Assembly: GCF_025961315.1 (NCBI RefSeq) | Contig: NZ_JAOQNK010000001.1 | Span: 3,224,001 to 3,288,000 of the forward strand | DNA from: Sphingobacterium kitahiroshimense | GTDB taxonomy: Bacteria; Bacteroidota; Bacteroidia; Sphingobacteriales; Sphingobacteriaceae | DNA length: 64,000 nt | Direction of reading: 5' to 3' | Shown: positions 54,574-62,661 of the stretch, piece after piece | Layout: the number at the start of each line of letters is the position of its first letter | How positions within the stretch are numbered: the first letter of the stretch is position 1 | Translations under genes and position numbers: made by a program | Notes under the pieces: model-generated | What the model was told of the DNA's origin: nothing | Seen by the model: the letters and a program-made list of their open reading frames with translations, nothing else | Database searches by the model: none

Positions 54574-56886
54574 ATGTTACTAACGAACAACTTAGGTTAC
54601 CCACGTGTAGGTGCCTTCCGCGAGTTGAAAAAGGCCAATGAAGCATATTGGGCTAAAAAAATCAGCGCGCAAGAATTATTGCAGGCTGGACTGAAAATCC
54701 GTGAAGGCAACTGGAAAACTCAAAAAGATGCTGGCATCGATTTGATTCCTTCCAATGATTTTTCATTTTATGACCAAGTTTTAGACTTGACATTAACTGT
54801 AGGTGCAATCCCTGCACAATATCAATCACTTTTAAATAACGAAGATAAAGGATACAATTTGGACCTTTACTTTGCAATGGCGCGTGGTTTCCAGCAAGAT
54901 GGCGTTGACGTAACGGCAATGGAAATGACAAAATGGTTTGATACCAACTACCATTACATCGTACCTGAATTCGTGAAAAATCAAGAATTCAAATTGACTT
55001 CAGAGAAATTCTTAAATGAATATAATGAAGCAAAATCTTTAGGTATTGAAACGAAGCCTGTGTTAATTGGCCCGATCTCATACTTATTATTAGGTAAAGA
55101 AAAAGAATCTGGTTTCAACCGTATCGATTTAATCGATAAGTTGGTTCCTGTATATGAAGAAATCTTAACTAAATTGGCTACCGCTGGTGCAAAATATGTA
55201 CAAATTGATGAGCCATTTTTAGCTTTAGATATTGATGATGCAACACGTGCTCTATACACTCGTGTATTTACTAAATTAGCTGCTGCTGCTAAAGACATCA
55301 AAATTATTGTAACGACTTATTTCGAGGCTTTACGTGACAACGAAGAAACAGCTCTAAACTTACCAGTTTACGCAGTTCATGTTGATTTAGTAAGAGGTGA
55401 AAACCAACTCGACACTATATTAGCCAAAGTTCCGGCTTCATTAACACTTTCTTTGGGTGTAGTTGAAGGTCGCAACATTTGGAAAAATGATTACGTAAAA
55501 TCTTTAGCACAAATCAAAAAAGCTGTTGATGCTTTAGGCAAAGACCGTGTATTAGTAGGACCTTCGAGTTCATTATTACACGTACCTTTCGATTTAGACA
55601 ATGAAGATAATGAAGAGTCATTGCCTAAAGAAGTTAAAAATTGGTTGGCATTTGCTAAGCAAAAATTAGCAGAGGTAAAAGATTTAGCGATCTTAGCTGA
55701 AGGCGAAGTAGATGCAAAAACCGCTGAGCGTTTCGAAGCCAATAAGGCTGCTGCGGAAGACCGTCGTACATCTTCGTTAATCCACAAGCCTGAAGTTAAA
55801 GAACGTACAGCAAATATCACTGATGATGATGCTAAACGTACATCTACTTTCTTAGCTCGTAAAGAAGCACAACAAGCGAAATTTAATCTTCCAGCATTTC
55901 CAACAACGACAATTGGTTCATTCCCACAAACTAAAGATGTTCGTAAATGGAGAGCTGATTTGAAAAAAGGCGCAATTTCTCAAGAACAATACGATAAAGA
56001 AATCGCAGAAGAGACAGAAAGAACAATCCGTCTTCAGGAGCAATTGGATATCGATGTATTAGTTCATGGTGAATTCGAACGTAATGACATGGTTGAGTAC
56101 TTCGGAGAGCAATTAGCAGGTTATGCCTTCACTAAAAACGGATGGGTTCAGTCATATGGTTCACGTTGTGTAAAACCTCCAGTTATTTATGGTGATGTTT
56201 ACCGTCCTGCTGATATGACCGTACGTTGGTCTTCATACGCTCAAACCCTGACAAACCGTCCAGTAAAAGGAATGTTAACGGGGCCGGTTACGATCTTACA
56301 ATGGTCATTCGTACGTAACGATCAACCACGCTCTACAACAACTTACCAAATTGCATTAGCGATTTTAGATGAAGTACAAGCTTTAGAAAAAGCAGGTATT
56401 AAAATTATCCAAATCGATGAACCTGCAATTCGTGAAGGTCTGCCATTACGTAAAGCTGATCACCAACAATATTTAGATTGGGCTGTACGTTCATTCCGAG
56501 TTTCATCTTCGAATGTAGATGACGATACACAGATTCACACCCATATGTGTTACTCTGAGTTCAACGATATCATTGAAGATATTGCTGCAATGGATGCTGA
56601 TGTAATTACTATCGAGACTTCACGTTCGCAAATGGAATTATTAGATGCATTTGCTGCAGATTTTAAATATCCAAACGATATTGGACCAGGTGTATATGAC
56701 ATTCACTCTCCTCGTGTTCCGAGTACAGAAGAGATGGTTGAATTATTACGTAAAGCAAAAGCGGTAGTTCCAGCTGAACAACTTTGGGTAAATCCTGACT
56801 GTGGTTTAAAAACACGTGCTTGGCCAGAGACTAAAGCTGCCTTAGAAGCTATGGTTGAAGCTGCTAAAATCTTGCGAGCTGAATAA
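54574..56886 (+). CDS. metE: Cobalamin-independent methionine synthase
   Basis: Transfers a methyl group from methyltetrahydrofolate (polyglutamate) to homocysteine without B12. 770 aa in two barrel domains, N-terminal NNLGYPRVGAFRELKKA and C-terminal FPTTTIGSFPQTKDVRKWR. Zinc ligands are His657 and Cys659 (HTHMCYSEF), Glu681 region and Cys743 (NPDCGLKTR). Preceded by the SAM-I riboswitch. Confidence 0.97.
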   Translation: MLLTNNLGYPRVGAFRELKKANEAYWAKKISAQELLQAGLKIREGNWKTQKDAGIDLIPSNDFSFYDQVLDLTLTVGAIPAQYQSLLNNEDKGYNLDLYFAMARGFQQDGVDVTAMEMTKWFDTNYHYIVPEFVKNQEFKLTSEKFLNEYNEAKSLGIETKPVLIGPISYLLLGKEKESGFNRIDLIDKLVPVYEEILTKLATAGAKYVQIDEPFLALDIDDATRALYTRVFTKLAAAAKDIKIIVTTYFEALRDNEETALNLPVYAVHVDLVRGENQLDTILAKVPASLTLSLGVVEGRNIWKNDYVKSLAQIKKAVDALGKDRVLVGPSSSLLHVPFDLDNEDNEESLPKEVKNWLAFAKQKLAEVKDLAILAEGEVDAKTAERFEANKAAAEDRRTSSLIHKPEVKERTANITDDDAKRTSTFLARKEAQQAKFNLPAFPTTTIGSFPQTKDVRKWRADLKKGAISQEQYDKEIAEETERTIRLQEQLDIDVLVHGEFERNDMVEYFGEQLAGYAFTKNGWVQSYGSRCVKPPVIYGDVYRPADMTVRWSSYAQTLTNRPVKGMLTGPVTILQWSFVRNDQPRSTTTYQIALAILDEVQALEKAGIKIIQIDEPAIREGLPLRKADHQQYLDWAVRSFRVSSSNVDDDTQIHTHMCYSEFNDIIEDIAAMDADVITIETSRSQMELLDAFAADFKYPNDIGPGVYDIHSPRVPSTEEMVELLRKAKAVVPAEQLWVNPDCGLKTRAWPETKAALEAMVEAAKILRAE

Positions 56887-56913
56887 GTTTAGATTTTTAG
56901 AATTATAAATATA

Positions 56914-56953
56914 AAAGATCCTGAAGTTAAATCACTTCAGGATCTTTTTTTTG
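56914..56953 (+). terminator. Terminator of metE
   Basis: 14-bp perfect stem aaagatcctgaagt / acttcaggatcttt with a 6-nt loop and a run of eight Ts. Confidence 0.92.
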
Positions 56954-57028
56954 TAAAAAAATAATAGTTTCTATTTAATACTTTAATATAGAAAGTTTAA
57001 ATTTACCCTAATCAAAAAAGTGTATATC

Positions 57029-57556
57029 ATGAAAACTTTCACTTGTCTTTTATACTTTCTGTTTTTTGTATCAATCTATACCTTTGCACAAGAGGGCTAT
57101 CCCACTCCACCATTCAAATCAAACACTCTTTTTTATATACAACATAGCGAAGGTCATAACACCTATGTTTATGAAGCAAATATGAGTGATAAACAGCATT
57201 TCAATAACAAGAATCCTATCAATAACTATCGGATTTTATATGATAAAGGAGGAGAAATTAAACCTTTAACTGGTATCCAACAAAAATTTGCCTACGGTAT
57301 TATAACAAAAGAACTAGGCAATAATACATTTGAGTTTGAGATTGTGTCTTACAAAAATCAACCCTTATATCTCAAGATGGATAAAGCAGGAAAGCCTTAT
57401 GTGGAAACCACATTAAATGGTCACAAATTTAATCTCCATCGTATTTTCATCAAACAAAAAGAGGGAACTTCAGGCTTAGGGACGCAAGTTGAATATCTCA
57501 TATTTTACGGCACAGACCACAGGGGTACCAAAGTACGAGAGAAATTGATACCATAG
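57029..57556 (+). CDS. DUF4833-family secreted protein
   Basis: 175 aa from the ATG at 57029 (MKTFTCLLYFLFFVSIYTFA, a signal peptide). The mature protein has NTLFYIQHSEGHNTYVYEAN, NPINNYRILYDKGGEIKPL and QQKFAYGIITKEL, the pattern of DUF4833. Function unknown; probably periplasmic. No partner gene nearby. Confidence 0.65.
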   Translation: MKTFTCLLYFLFFVSIYTFAQEGYPTPPFKSNTLFYIQHSEGHNTYVYEANMSDKQHFNNKNPINNYRILYDKGGEIKPLTGIQQKFAYGIITKELGNNTFEFEIVSYKNQPLYLKMDKAGKPYVETTLNGHKFNLHRIFIKQKEGTSGLGTQVEYLIFYGTDHRGTKVREKLIP

Positions 57557-57697
57557 TTGACATTAGGCGCCAATCCCATTGCCTACTGTCATATTCAACT
57601 CTTTAATGCATTAGATTTTTTATTTAATTAGTTTACATCATTTGATTGAAAAAGAAAATGAGGCGTTTATTTGACGTTGTTGCATCATAATATTTAA

Positions 57698-57735
57698 ACG
57701 TATACCCTTCTTTAATTCAGGGGAAGGATATACGT
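57698..57735. repeat. 13-bp imperfect inverted repeat
   Basis: acgtatacccttc and gaaggatatacgt (one mismatch) enclose a 12-nt loop between the convergent DUF4833 and TPR-like genes. No T run, so it may be a weak terminator or a decayed element. Confidence 0.4.
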
Positions 57736-57805
57736 GTTATTCATCTCATCTCAGAAACAATCTATTGAGTTTATCCTCAATTAGAAAGAATAAACTGTCA
57801 ATTAG

Positions 57806-58294
57806 TTATTTTTTGCTTTTACGTCCTATTTTCCGTTTTCCTTTTATTCGATCTTCAACGTCTTTGATCGTGGACAACATCTCACTATCTAAATTTTCCA
57901 ATCTAACCAAATTTAATACTTTTAAGGCTTTTTTAAATTTTTTAAGTTTTTCCAATATAAGTACCCTTTTTAATAAAAATAAAGAAGATGAAACTCCGGG
58001 TATTGTTAAAGCAAACTCAATTGTTTTTTCTGCCTCTTCATATGCATTGGTATCAATCAAGGTTTGTATATAAGGTTGATAAATTTCCAAAGCATATAAA
58101 TTATGTACTAACGCTTCTTGAAAATATTTCTTTGCTTGTTCAAAATCAAACAACTGTTCCGCATGAAGTCTCCCCATCAGACATAGTGCCATCGTATTTG
58201 AATCATCATAAGACAAGGCGTATGACAAAGATTCTAACGTATTTTCTAGGTAATATGGATAACTATCCAATGCCTGTAACACATATTTATTCAT
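57806..58294 (-). CDS. TPR-like cytoplasmic protein
   Basis: 162 aa from Met at 58294 (MNKYVLQALDSYPYYLENTL). Tetratricopeptide-like helices are visible: ESLSYALSYDDSNTMALCLMGRLHAEQLFDFEQAKKYF-type (residues 19-55) and ETLID/AEKTIEFAL repeats. A Lys-rich tail KGKRKIGRKSKK ends it. Probably a scaffold; partner unknown. Confidence 0.7.
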   Translation of the reverse strand: MNKYVLQALDSYPYYLENTLESLSYALSYDDSNTMALCLMGRLHAEQLFDFEQAKKYFQEALVHNLYALEIYQPYIQTLIDTNAYEEAEKTIEFALTIPGVSSSLFLLKRVLILEKLKKFKKALKVLNLVRLENLDSEMLSTIKDVEDRIKGKRKIGRKSKK

Positions 58295-58320
58295 AAAATA
58301 TATTGCATCAATTCTCAAAA

Positions 58321-58353
58321 GATCCTTAAATAAGCGATGTCTATTTAAGGATC
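58321..58353. repeat. 12-bp perfect inverted repeat upstream of the TPR-like gene
   Basis: gatccttaaata and tatttaaggatc enclose a 9-nt loop. It lies 27 bp upstream of the TPR-like start. It could be an operator or a terminator for the zinc-ribbon gene, but it has no T run. Confidence 0.45.
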
Positions 58354-58628
58354 AATAATTAAATAAAAGATTATCTTAAATACCTCGACTCACGAAATAC
58401 CAAAGAAATCATTAATTGCTCGAACATTGTCGAGACCAAAATAAAGTCAAAAGAGGAGTAACTACGAGAAAAAAGTATTCTGAAGAATATACCCAAGATC
58501 CTTCTTTTGGATTGAAGTAGGGTTATTTAATATAGCAAACATATTCTTCTATTATTAATTGTGAATACCTAATTGATTTTGCAAATATTTAAAACAAAAT
58601 TGAAATTTCAAAATAAATTTATCAAAAA
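58354..58628. other. Gene-free stretch between TPR-like and zinc-ribbon genes
   Basis: Together with the repeat above, the gene-free gap is 334 bp (58295-58628). A+T-rich, with a small ctcga/tcgag hairpin near 58418. No promoter with a good match was found and no coding sequence is supported. Confidence 0.5.
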
Positions 58629-59000
58629 CTATTTAGGTATACGTTTCACGATCAACAGCAAATTATTTTCCAGAACCAAATAGCCATACTCATAAATAAA
58701 ATAGTAGGTCTGTCCTTTAGCATTGATGAAATTATGAGTATGATATTTTAAATCAAAGCCTTGCAGCAACATCTTTTCCTTGCTTATCTTGAGTATCCCT
58801 TCATCTCCCAGAACTTCTTGTAGAATACGCCTGTTCTTACGCAATGTATGATTGATCTTTCTGATCAAGTTCGTTTGATCACTATTCTGTTTATAGTTAT
58901 AACTATTGCGACAGGCATCATCACAAAATCTTTTATCAGAGCGTCCCCTTATTGACTTTTTACAATCTAGACATTTTTTTAAATTAATTTCTTCTTCCAT
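58629..59000 (-). CDS. Small zinc-ribbon protein
   Basis: 123 aa. Four cysteines, Cys10-x2-Cys13 and Cys26-x3-Cys30 (KCLDCKKSIRGRSDKRFCDDAC), form a treble-clef or zinc-ribbon-like site, followed by YNYKQNSDQ and a helical then beta-rich C-terminal half. Such proteins are widespread in Bacteroidota without known function; nucleic-acid binding is plausible. Divergent from ssb, with the 10-bp repeat array between them. Confidence 0.75.
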   Translation of the reverse strand: MEEEINLKKCLDCKKSIRGRSDKRFCDDACRNSYNYKQNSDQTNLIRKINHTLRKNRRILQEVLGDEGILKISKEKMLLQGFDLKYHTHNFINAKGQTYYFIYEYGYLVLENNLLLIVKRIPK

Positions 59001-59010
59001 AAATCATAAA

Positions 59011-59070
59011 ATAAACGACAACAAACGCTTACAAACGGTTATAGTCGATTACAAACGTTTATTAACCGAT
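59011..59070. repeat. Six 10-bp phased repeats between zinc-ribbon gene and ssb
   Basis: Ten-base units follow each other without gaps: ataaacgaca, acaaacgctt, acaaacggtt, atagtcgatt, acaaacgttt, attaaccgat. The common core is A(C/T)AAACG. The 10-bp period places every unit on one face of the helix, so this may be a cooperative protein-binding array between two divergent genes. Confidence 0.65.
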
Positions 59071-59175
59071 TAAAATCTCAATTACTTTTCACTTTTGTTT
59101 CTGTTTCCTAAGCATAATTCGAAAGGATGCATTTATTGAAGTTAAACAATTTTACAAACATTTAAAAGCAAAGTT

Positions 59176-59574
59176 ATGAGCAGATTAAAAAACAGAATTC
59201 AATTGATTGGACACTTAGGTTCTGATCCCGTGGTAAAAATTAGCACAAGCGGAACTAAAGTATCAACCTTACGTTTAGCTACCAAAGATCTATTTAAAAA
59301 CAAAGCTGGTGAATGGGTTGATGAAACCCAGTGGCATACTTTAGTGATCTGGGGCAACCTTAATACTACTGTAGAAAAATATTGTCTAAGAGGTTCAGAG
59401 TTACTAGTAGAGGGAAAACTTACCTACCGCGAATACGAAGATAATAATGGAAATAACAAGACAATTACAGAAATCAAAGTCGACAGTTTAATTGTTATGA
59501 ATAAATCTAAATTAAGGAAACGAAATGAAGAAATTTCTAGTCAAGAAATTACAGAAGAAGACTTACCATTTTAA
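59176..59574 (+). CDS. ssb: Single-stranded DNA-binding protein
   Basis: 132 aa. The OB fold covers about 1-105 (NRIQLIGHLGSDPVVKIS, ETQWHTLVIWGNLNTTVEKYC, GSELLVEGKLTYREYED). The acidic C-terminal tip EEDLPF is the partner-binding peptide, so the protein looks functional. The linker is short, and it is shorter than E. coli SSB (178 aa). Confidence 0.95.
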   Translation: MSRLKNRIQLIGHLGSDPVVKISTSGTKVSTLRLATKDLFKNKAGEWVDETQWHTLVIWGNLNTTVEKYCLRGSELLVEGKLTYREYEDNNGNNKTITEIKVDSLIVMNKSKLRKRNEEISSQEITEEDLPF

Positions 59575-59639
59575 TTAAATAGTAGTAAAAACAAACATTT
59601 CAATCCAGATGATTGTTTCTTATTTAAACTCAATATCAT

Positions 59640-59819
59640 ATGAAAAGAATATTTCCAATATCATTAATCGTGTTAACTTGCCTTTCTTTATCGAGCTGTT
59701 CGGTCATTGAAGGTATTTTCAAAGCAGGAGTTTGGTCAGGTATAATCATCGTTGTGGTCGTTGTTGCTTTAGTAATATGGCTACTAGCTAAACTTTTTGG
59801 TGGAGGTAGTAAAAACTAA
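59640..59819 (+). CDS. Short membrane lipoprotein
   Basis: 59 codons: a signal peptide with lipobox LSSC (Cys20), then a Val/Ile-rich helix and a short Gly/Lys end (FGGGSKN). Similar small proteins are common in Bacteroidota and often misnamed phosphatidate cytidylyltransferase. It lies 65 bp after ssb and is followed by a terminator. Function unknown. Confidence 0.75.
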   Translation: MKRIFPISLIVLTCLSLSSCSVIEGIFKAGVWSGIIIVVVVVALVIWLLAKLFGGGSKN

Positions 59820-59832
59820 CATAACTTACAAG

Positions 59833-59866
59833 ATATGCCTAAAAATATTTTAGGCATATTTTTTTA
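59833..59866 (+). terminator. Terminator after the short lipoprotein gene
   Basis: 12-bp perfect stem atatgcctaaaa / ttttaggcatat with a 3-nt loop and a run of seven Ts. Confidence 0.88.
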
Positions 59867-59897
59867 ATTATATCTATGTTTCATTACTATTGAACTA

Positions 59898-60557
59898 CTA
59901 AACTTTTTCAAACTTTCCATACAATTTCCAATAATATCGAATATCAGACAAGGAAAATAAACTTTTTTTCCAAGAGCTAAGAATCAGCGATATCTGTTCC
60001 CCATTTTGCTCATACTTCCCTACAAAAACTTCCTCTTCAGACAAAAACAAACCCAAGTTATTGTGAAGAAGATGCAGATATTCCATTTCAATACCTTCAA
60101 AAATTAGTATACTTTGCTCTTTAACTTCCAATTCCAATGGAGCGGCAATCAATTCTGAAAACTCAATGGCTAAAAACTTATGCTTACTTTGAATAGGAAG
60201 CTGAAGTTGTGGTGCGCCCTCTATTTGCTTTAACAAATCAGTATTGTTCATCATAACTTCTCGGGTCAATAAGGGAATACCTGCTAATTTTTTTGTGCTA
60301 TTTGTTACAATAGCTGGTTCAAAATAATCACTGAAATTTAAAATTTGATTAACAGAAAGATTTTCTTGAATTAAACTCTGCAAAGGAATGCCAAAATAAT
60401 TAGCAATTATCATTACTGTTTCTATTTTAGGCTCAGCTCTTAATTCTTCATAAGACGAAATATTACCTCTGCTTAGATTAAATAAATCAGCAAATGCTTG
60501 TTGGCTTAACCCTCTCACCTTTCTTAATTTCTTTATATTATTACCAATATTTGTCAT
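59898..60557 (-). CDS. XRE-family regulator with S24-like C-terminal part
   Basis: 219 aa from Met at 60557 (MTNIGNNIKKLRKVRGLSQQ). The helix-turn-helix is clear: LRKVRGLSQQAFADLFNLSRGNISSYEE (residues 10-37). The C-terminal half (ending LFSLSDIRYYWKLYGKFEKV) may be a degenerate LexA/S24-like fold, but no catalytic Ser-Lys pair is visible, so self-cleavage is unlikely. Divergent from the psp-flotillin operon and likely its regulator. Confidence 0.82.
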   Translation of the reverse strand: MTNIGNNIKKLRKVRGLSQQAFADLFNLSRGNISSYEELRAEPKIETVMIIANYFGIPLQSLIQENLSVNQILNFSDYFEPAIVTNSTKKLAGIPLLTREVMMNNTDLLKQIEGAPQLQLPIQSKHKFLAIEFSELIAAPLELEVKEQSILIFEGIEMEYLHLLHNNLGLFLSEEEVFVGKYEQNGEQISLILSSWKKSLFSLSDIRYYWKLYGKFEKV

Positions 60558-60582
60558 TTTTAAAAAAAAAATTAAAATTTTT

Positions 60583-60632
60583 TGCAAAATATTTTTGCAA
60601 AAATATTATCTTTATGCAAAGAATATATGCAA
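60583..60632. promoter_or_regulatory. Four TGCAA boxes between the XRE gene and the psp operon
   Basis: TGCAA(A) begins at 60583, 60596, 60615 and 60628, spaced 13, 19 and 13 bp, so two pairs are present. They fill the gap between divergent genes, where operator sites for the XRE protein are expected. The run tattatcttta in the middle resembles a promoter -7 region. Confidence 0.6.
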
Positions 60633-60650
60633 TATATAAAAAACTAAATT

Positions 60651-61040
60651 ATGTACTTCTCAAAAATTGAAAATTTTATTAGCAATATCGGATACGATAT
60701 CTTTTATAAAGATGAGAAAGAAGGCGTTTTCATCATTCAAAATGAATTAGATGGCATTCACAATTTGATTGTAGGTATAGCTAATCCAATTTTAATTTTT
60801 GAACAATACTTATTTACAATTTCCAATGAAAGTATGGAATTGTTTAAATCACTACTCATTAAAAATAGGGACATGATCCACGGTGGTTTCGCGTTAACAG
60901 AAGACGGTAAAAAAGTAATTTTTAGATACACACTACAAATCAGCAATATTGACCAAAATGAATTTGATGCAGCCATCAATTCTTTAAGCTTATTAATCAG
61001 TGAGTATTACAATCAACTAATTAACTTCTCTAAATTATAG
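60651..61040 (+). CDS. YbjN-like protein
   Basis: 129-aa protein with the secretion-chaperone-like YbjN fold. Recognisable: VFIIQNELDGIHNLIVGIANPILIF, KSLLIKNRDMIHGGFALTEDGKKVIFRYTL-type (residues 67-97) and DQNEFDAAINSLSLLIS. Such proteins occur next to PspA/YjfI-type genes. First gene of the operon, 5 bp before pspA. Role unknown; a chaperone or adaptor function is inference. Confidence 0.75.
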   Translation: MYFSKIENFISNIGYDIFYKDEKEGVFIIQNELDGIHNLIVGIANPILIFEQYLFTISNESMELFKSLLIKNRDMIHGGFALTEDGKKVIFRYTLQISNIDQNEFDAAINSLSLLISEYYNQLINFSKL

Positions 61041-61045
61041 TAATT

Positions 61046-61753
61046 ATGAATATTTTTAAAAGAATTTTCAGGATTGGTCAAGCGGAAATACACGCTGTCG
61101 TTGAAAAAATGGAAGATCCAATCAAAATGACGGAACAAGGTATCCGGGAAATGAAAGAAGATTTAGAACAAGCCCTTGAGGCATATGCTAAAGTAAAAGC
61201 ATTAGCAATTCGTACCAAAAGCAATTTTGAGAAAAAACAAGAAGAAGCAAACCTGTTTGAAGGAAAAGCTATTCTCTTATTAAAGAAAGCACAGAATGGA
61301 GAACTTCAAGTTGATAAAGCTGAAAACTTAGCAAAAGAGGCTCTCTTATTAAAAAAGCAATTTATAGCAGAGGCGATAGAATTAGAAAAACAAAGTATAA
61401 TTCATCTTCAGTCAGCAGATGAATTACATAAGAATGTAGATGTACTCAAATTCAACATTACGAAATGGGAAAGCGAATTAACCACATTAAAAGCTCGTGT
61501 AAAAGTGTCTAACGCCGCTAAGATGGTCAATAAGCAATTGGCGAATATTGATTCAAATAGTACCATATCTATGCTGGAACGAATGAAAGTTAAAGTAGAG
61601 GAAGATGAAGCGTTAGCAAAAGCATATGGCGAAATTGCACATGGGAATAAATCGATCATTGATGAAATCAATGAAACAATTTCAAATAAGGACTCCATCA
61701 ATGCCGAACTAGAAGCTTTAAAATTAAAACTTAATAATGATGAGAAAATTTGA
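61046..61753 (+). CDS. pspA: PspA/IM30-family membrane-stress protein
   Basis: 235 aa, long coiled-coil of the ESCRT-III superfamily that coats and repairs inner membranes. It begins MNIFKRIFRIGQAEIHAVVE (amphipathic start) and has DPIKMTEQGIREMKEDLEQALEAYAKVKALAI (24-55), then helical repeats to the end. Its last 17 bp overlap the next gene. No PspF or PspBC homologues lie here, so the control differs from the E. coli system. Confidence 0.9.
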   Translation: MNIFKRIFRIGQAEIHAVVEKMEDPIKMTEQGIREMKEDLEQALEAYAKVKALAIRTKSNFEKKQEEANLFEGKAILLLKKAQNGELQVDKAENLAKEALLLKKQFIAEAIELEKQSIIHLQSADELHKNVDVLKFNITKWESELTTLKARVKVSNAAKMVNKQLANIDSNSTISMLERMKVKVEEDEALAKAYGEIAHGNKSIIDEINETISNKDSINAELEALKLKLNNDEKI

Positions 61754-61931
61754 ATACAAAACAATTAAAATCGAACCTAAAGGTTTTTGGGGGACAAAAC
61801 TTGATGAAGATCGAATAGATGAAATACTTAACGAATTAGGTGCTCAGGGCTGGGAACTTGTATCGATGCAAGATTTAGAGATCGGCGGAAGTTCTTGGTC
61901 ATTTCACTATACATTCAAAAGAGAATTATAA
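61737..61931 (+). CDS. DUF4177-family small protein
   Basis: 64 aa: KFEYKTIKIEPKGFWGTKLD, LNELGAQGWELVSM and the end FHYTFKREL match DUF4177, a small alpha/beta domain of unknown role. Overlaps pspA by 17 bp and is therefore translationally coupled. The first Met could be the second codon. Confidence 0.8.
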   Translation: MMRKFEYKTIKIEPKGFWGTKLDEDRIDEILNELGAQGWELVSMQDLEIGGSSWSFHYTFKREL

Positions 61932-61947
61932 CAAAACCGAACCCATT

Positions 61948-62652
61948 ATGAGCGAATTATTCAACCTCCTTTTCAATCCAGTATCCAACGGTATCATGAC
62001 TGTACTGACAGGAATTTCGCTGTTATATTGGATAATTATGTCCTTTGCGGGGGATGGATTACATCTCTTTGATGGCGATGTGGACCTGGATGGTCACCTC
62101 CACTCTACTGCTGATGTAACAGACGTAGACAGTTCACAAGATTTACATCACCATTCGGACGCCGATACACATATAGAGCCATCATTTTTCGCAAAAGCAA
62201 TGGATTTCATTAATGTTGGCAAAGTTCCTATTATGATCATCGTTACACTTTTCAAATTTATTGGATGGATCATCACGATCATTTCTTCATTACTTTTAAA
62301 TACCGCCACCTGGGGACTGAAATCCCTTTTTATTTTAATTCCTATATTTTTCATCACTTTTATATTAATGCATTTTTTCACTAAACCTCTTGTAAAACTT
62401 TTTAAAAACATTGGATATCATGGGGAAGAACCGATTGATTTCCTTGGGAGAATAGGAAAAATGAAAGCAACAATAGAAGGAAAAAAACTGGGATCAGCAG
62501 AATTTTTGATCGAAAGAGATCCTATACGGCTTTATGTAGAAAGTCTAAATGGAGAAAAAATAGAATATGGAGATGAAGTCATTATTGTTGATGAATCAAA
62601 AGACAAAAAAATATATTACGTAACCAAAGAAATAACCATTCACAATATTTAA
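61948..62652 (+). CDS. OB-fold membrane protein (YqiJ/NfeD-like)
   Basis: 234 aa with three membrane helices (about 12-32, 90-115, 125-150), a His/Asp-rich loop between the first and second (about 35-70), and a C-terminal OB fold (about 155-234, FLGRIGKMKATIEGKKLGSAEF). This is the layout of E. coli YqiJ, which is encoded beside the flotillin YqiK. The His/Asp loop could bind metal. 9 bp before the flotillin gene. Confidence 0.85.
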   Translation: MSELFNLLFNPVSNGIMTVLTGISLLYWIIMSFAGDGLHLFDGDVDLDGHLHSTADVTDVDSSQDLHHHSDADTHIEPSFFAKAMDFINVGKVPIMIIVTLFKFIGWIITIISSLLLNTATWGLKSLFILIPIFFITFILMHFFTKPLVKLFKNIGYHGEEPIDFLGRIGKMKATIEGKKLGSAEFLIERDPIRLYVESLNGEKIEYGDEVIIVDESKDKKIYYVTKEITIHNI

Positions 62653-62661
62653 TTATTAACC

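Noticed and set aside
58430..58520. Short frame reading TTRKKYSEEYTQDPSFGLK, a possible IS3-type transposase start
   Set aside because: Too short, no start codon or inverted terminal repeats, and no transposase sequence follows; the likeness could be chance.
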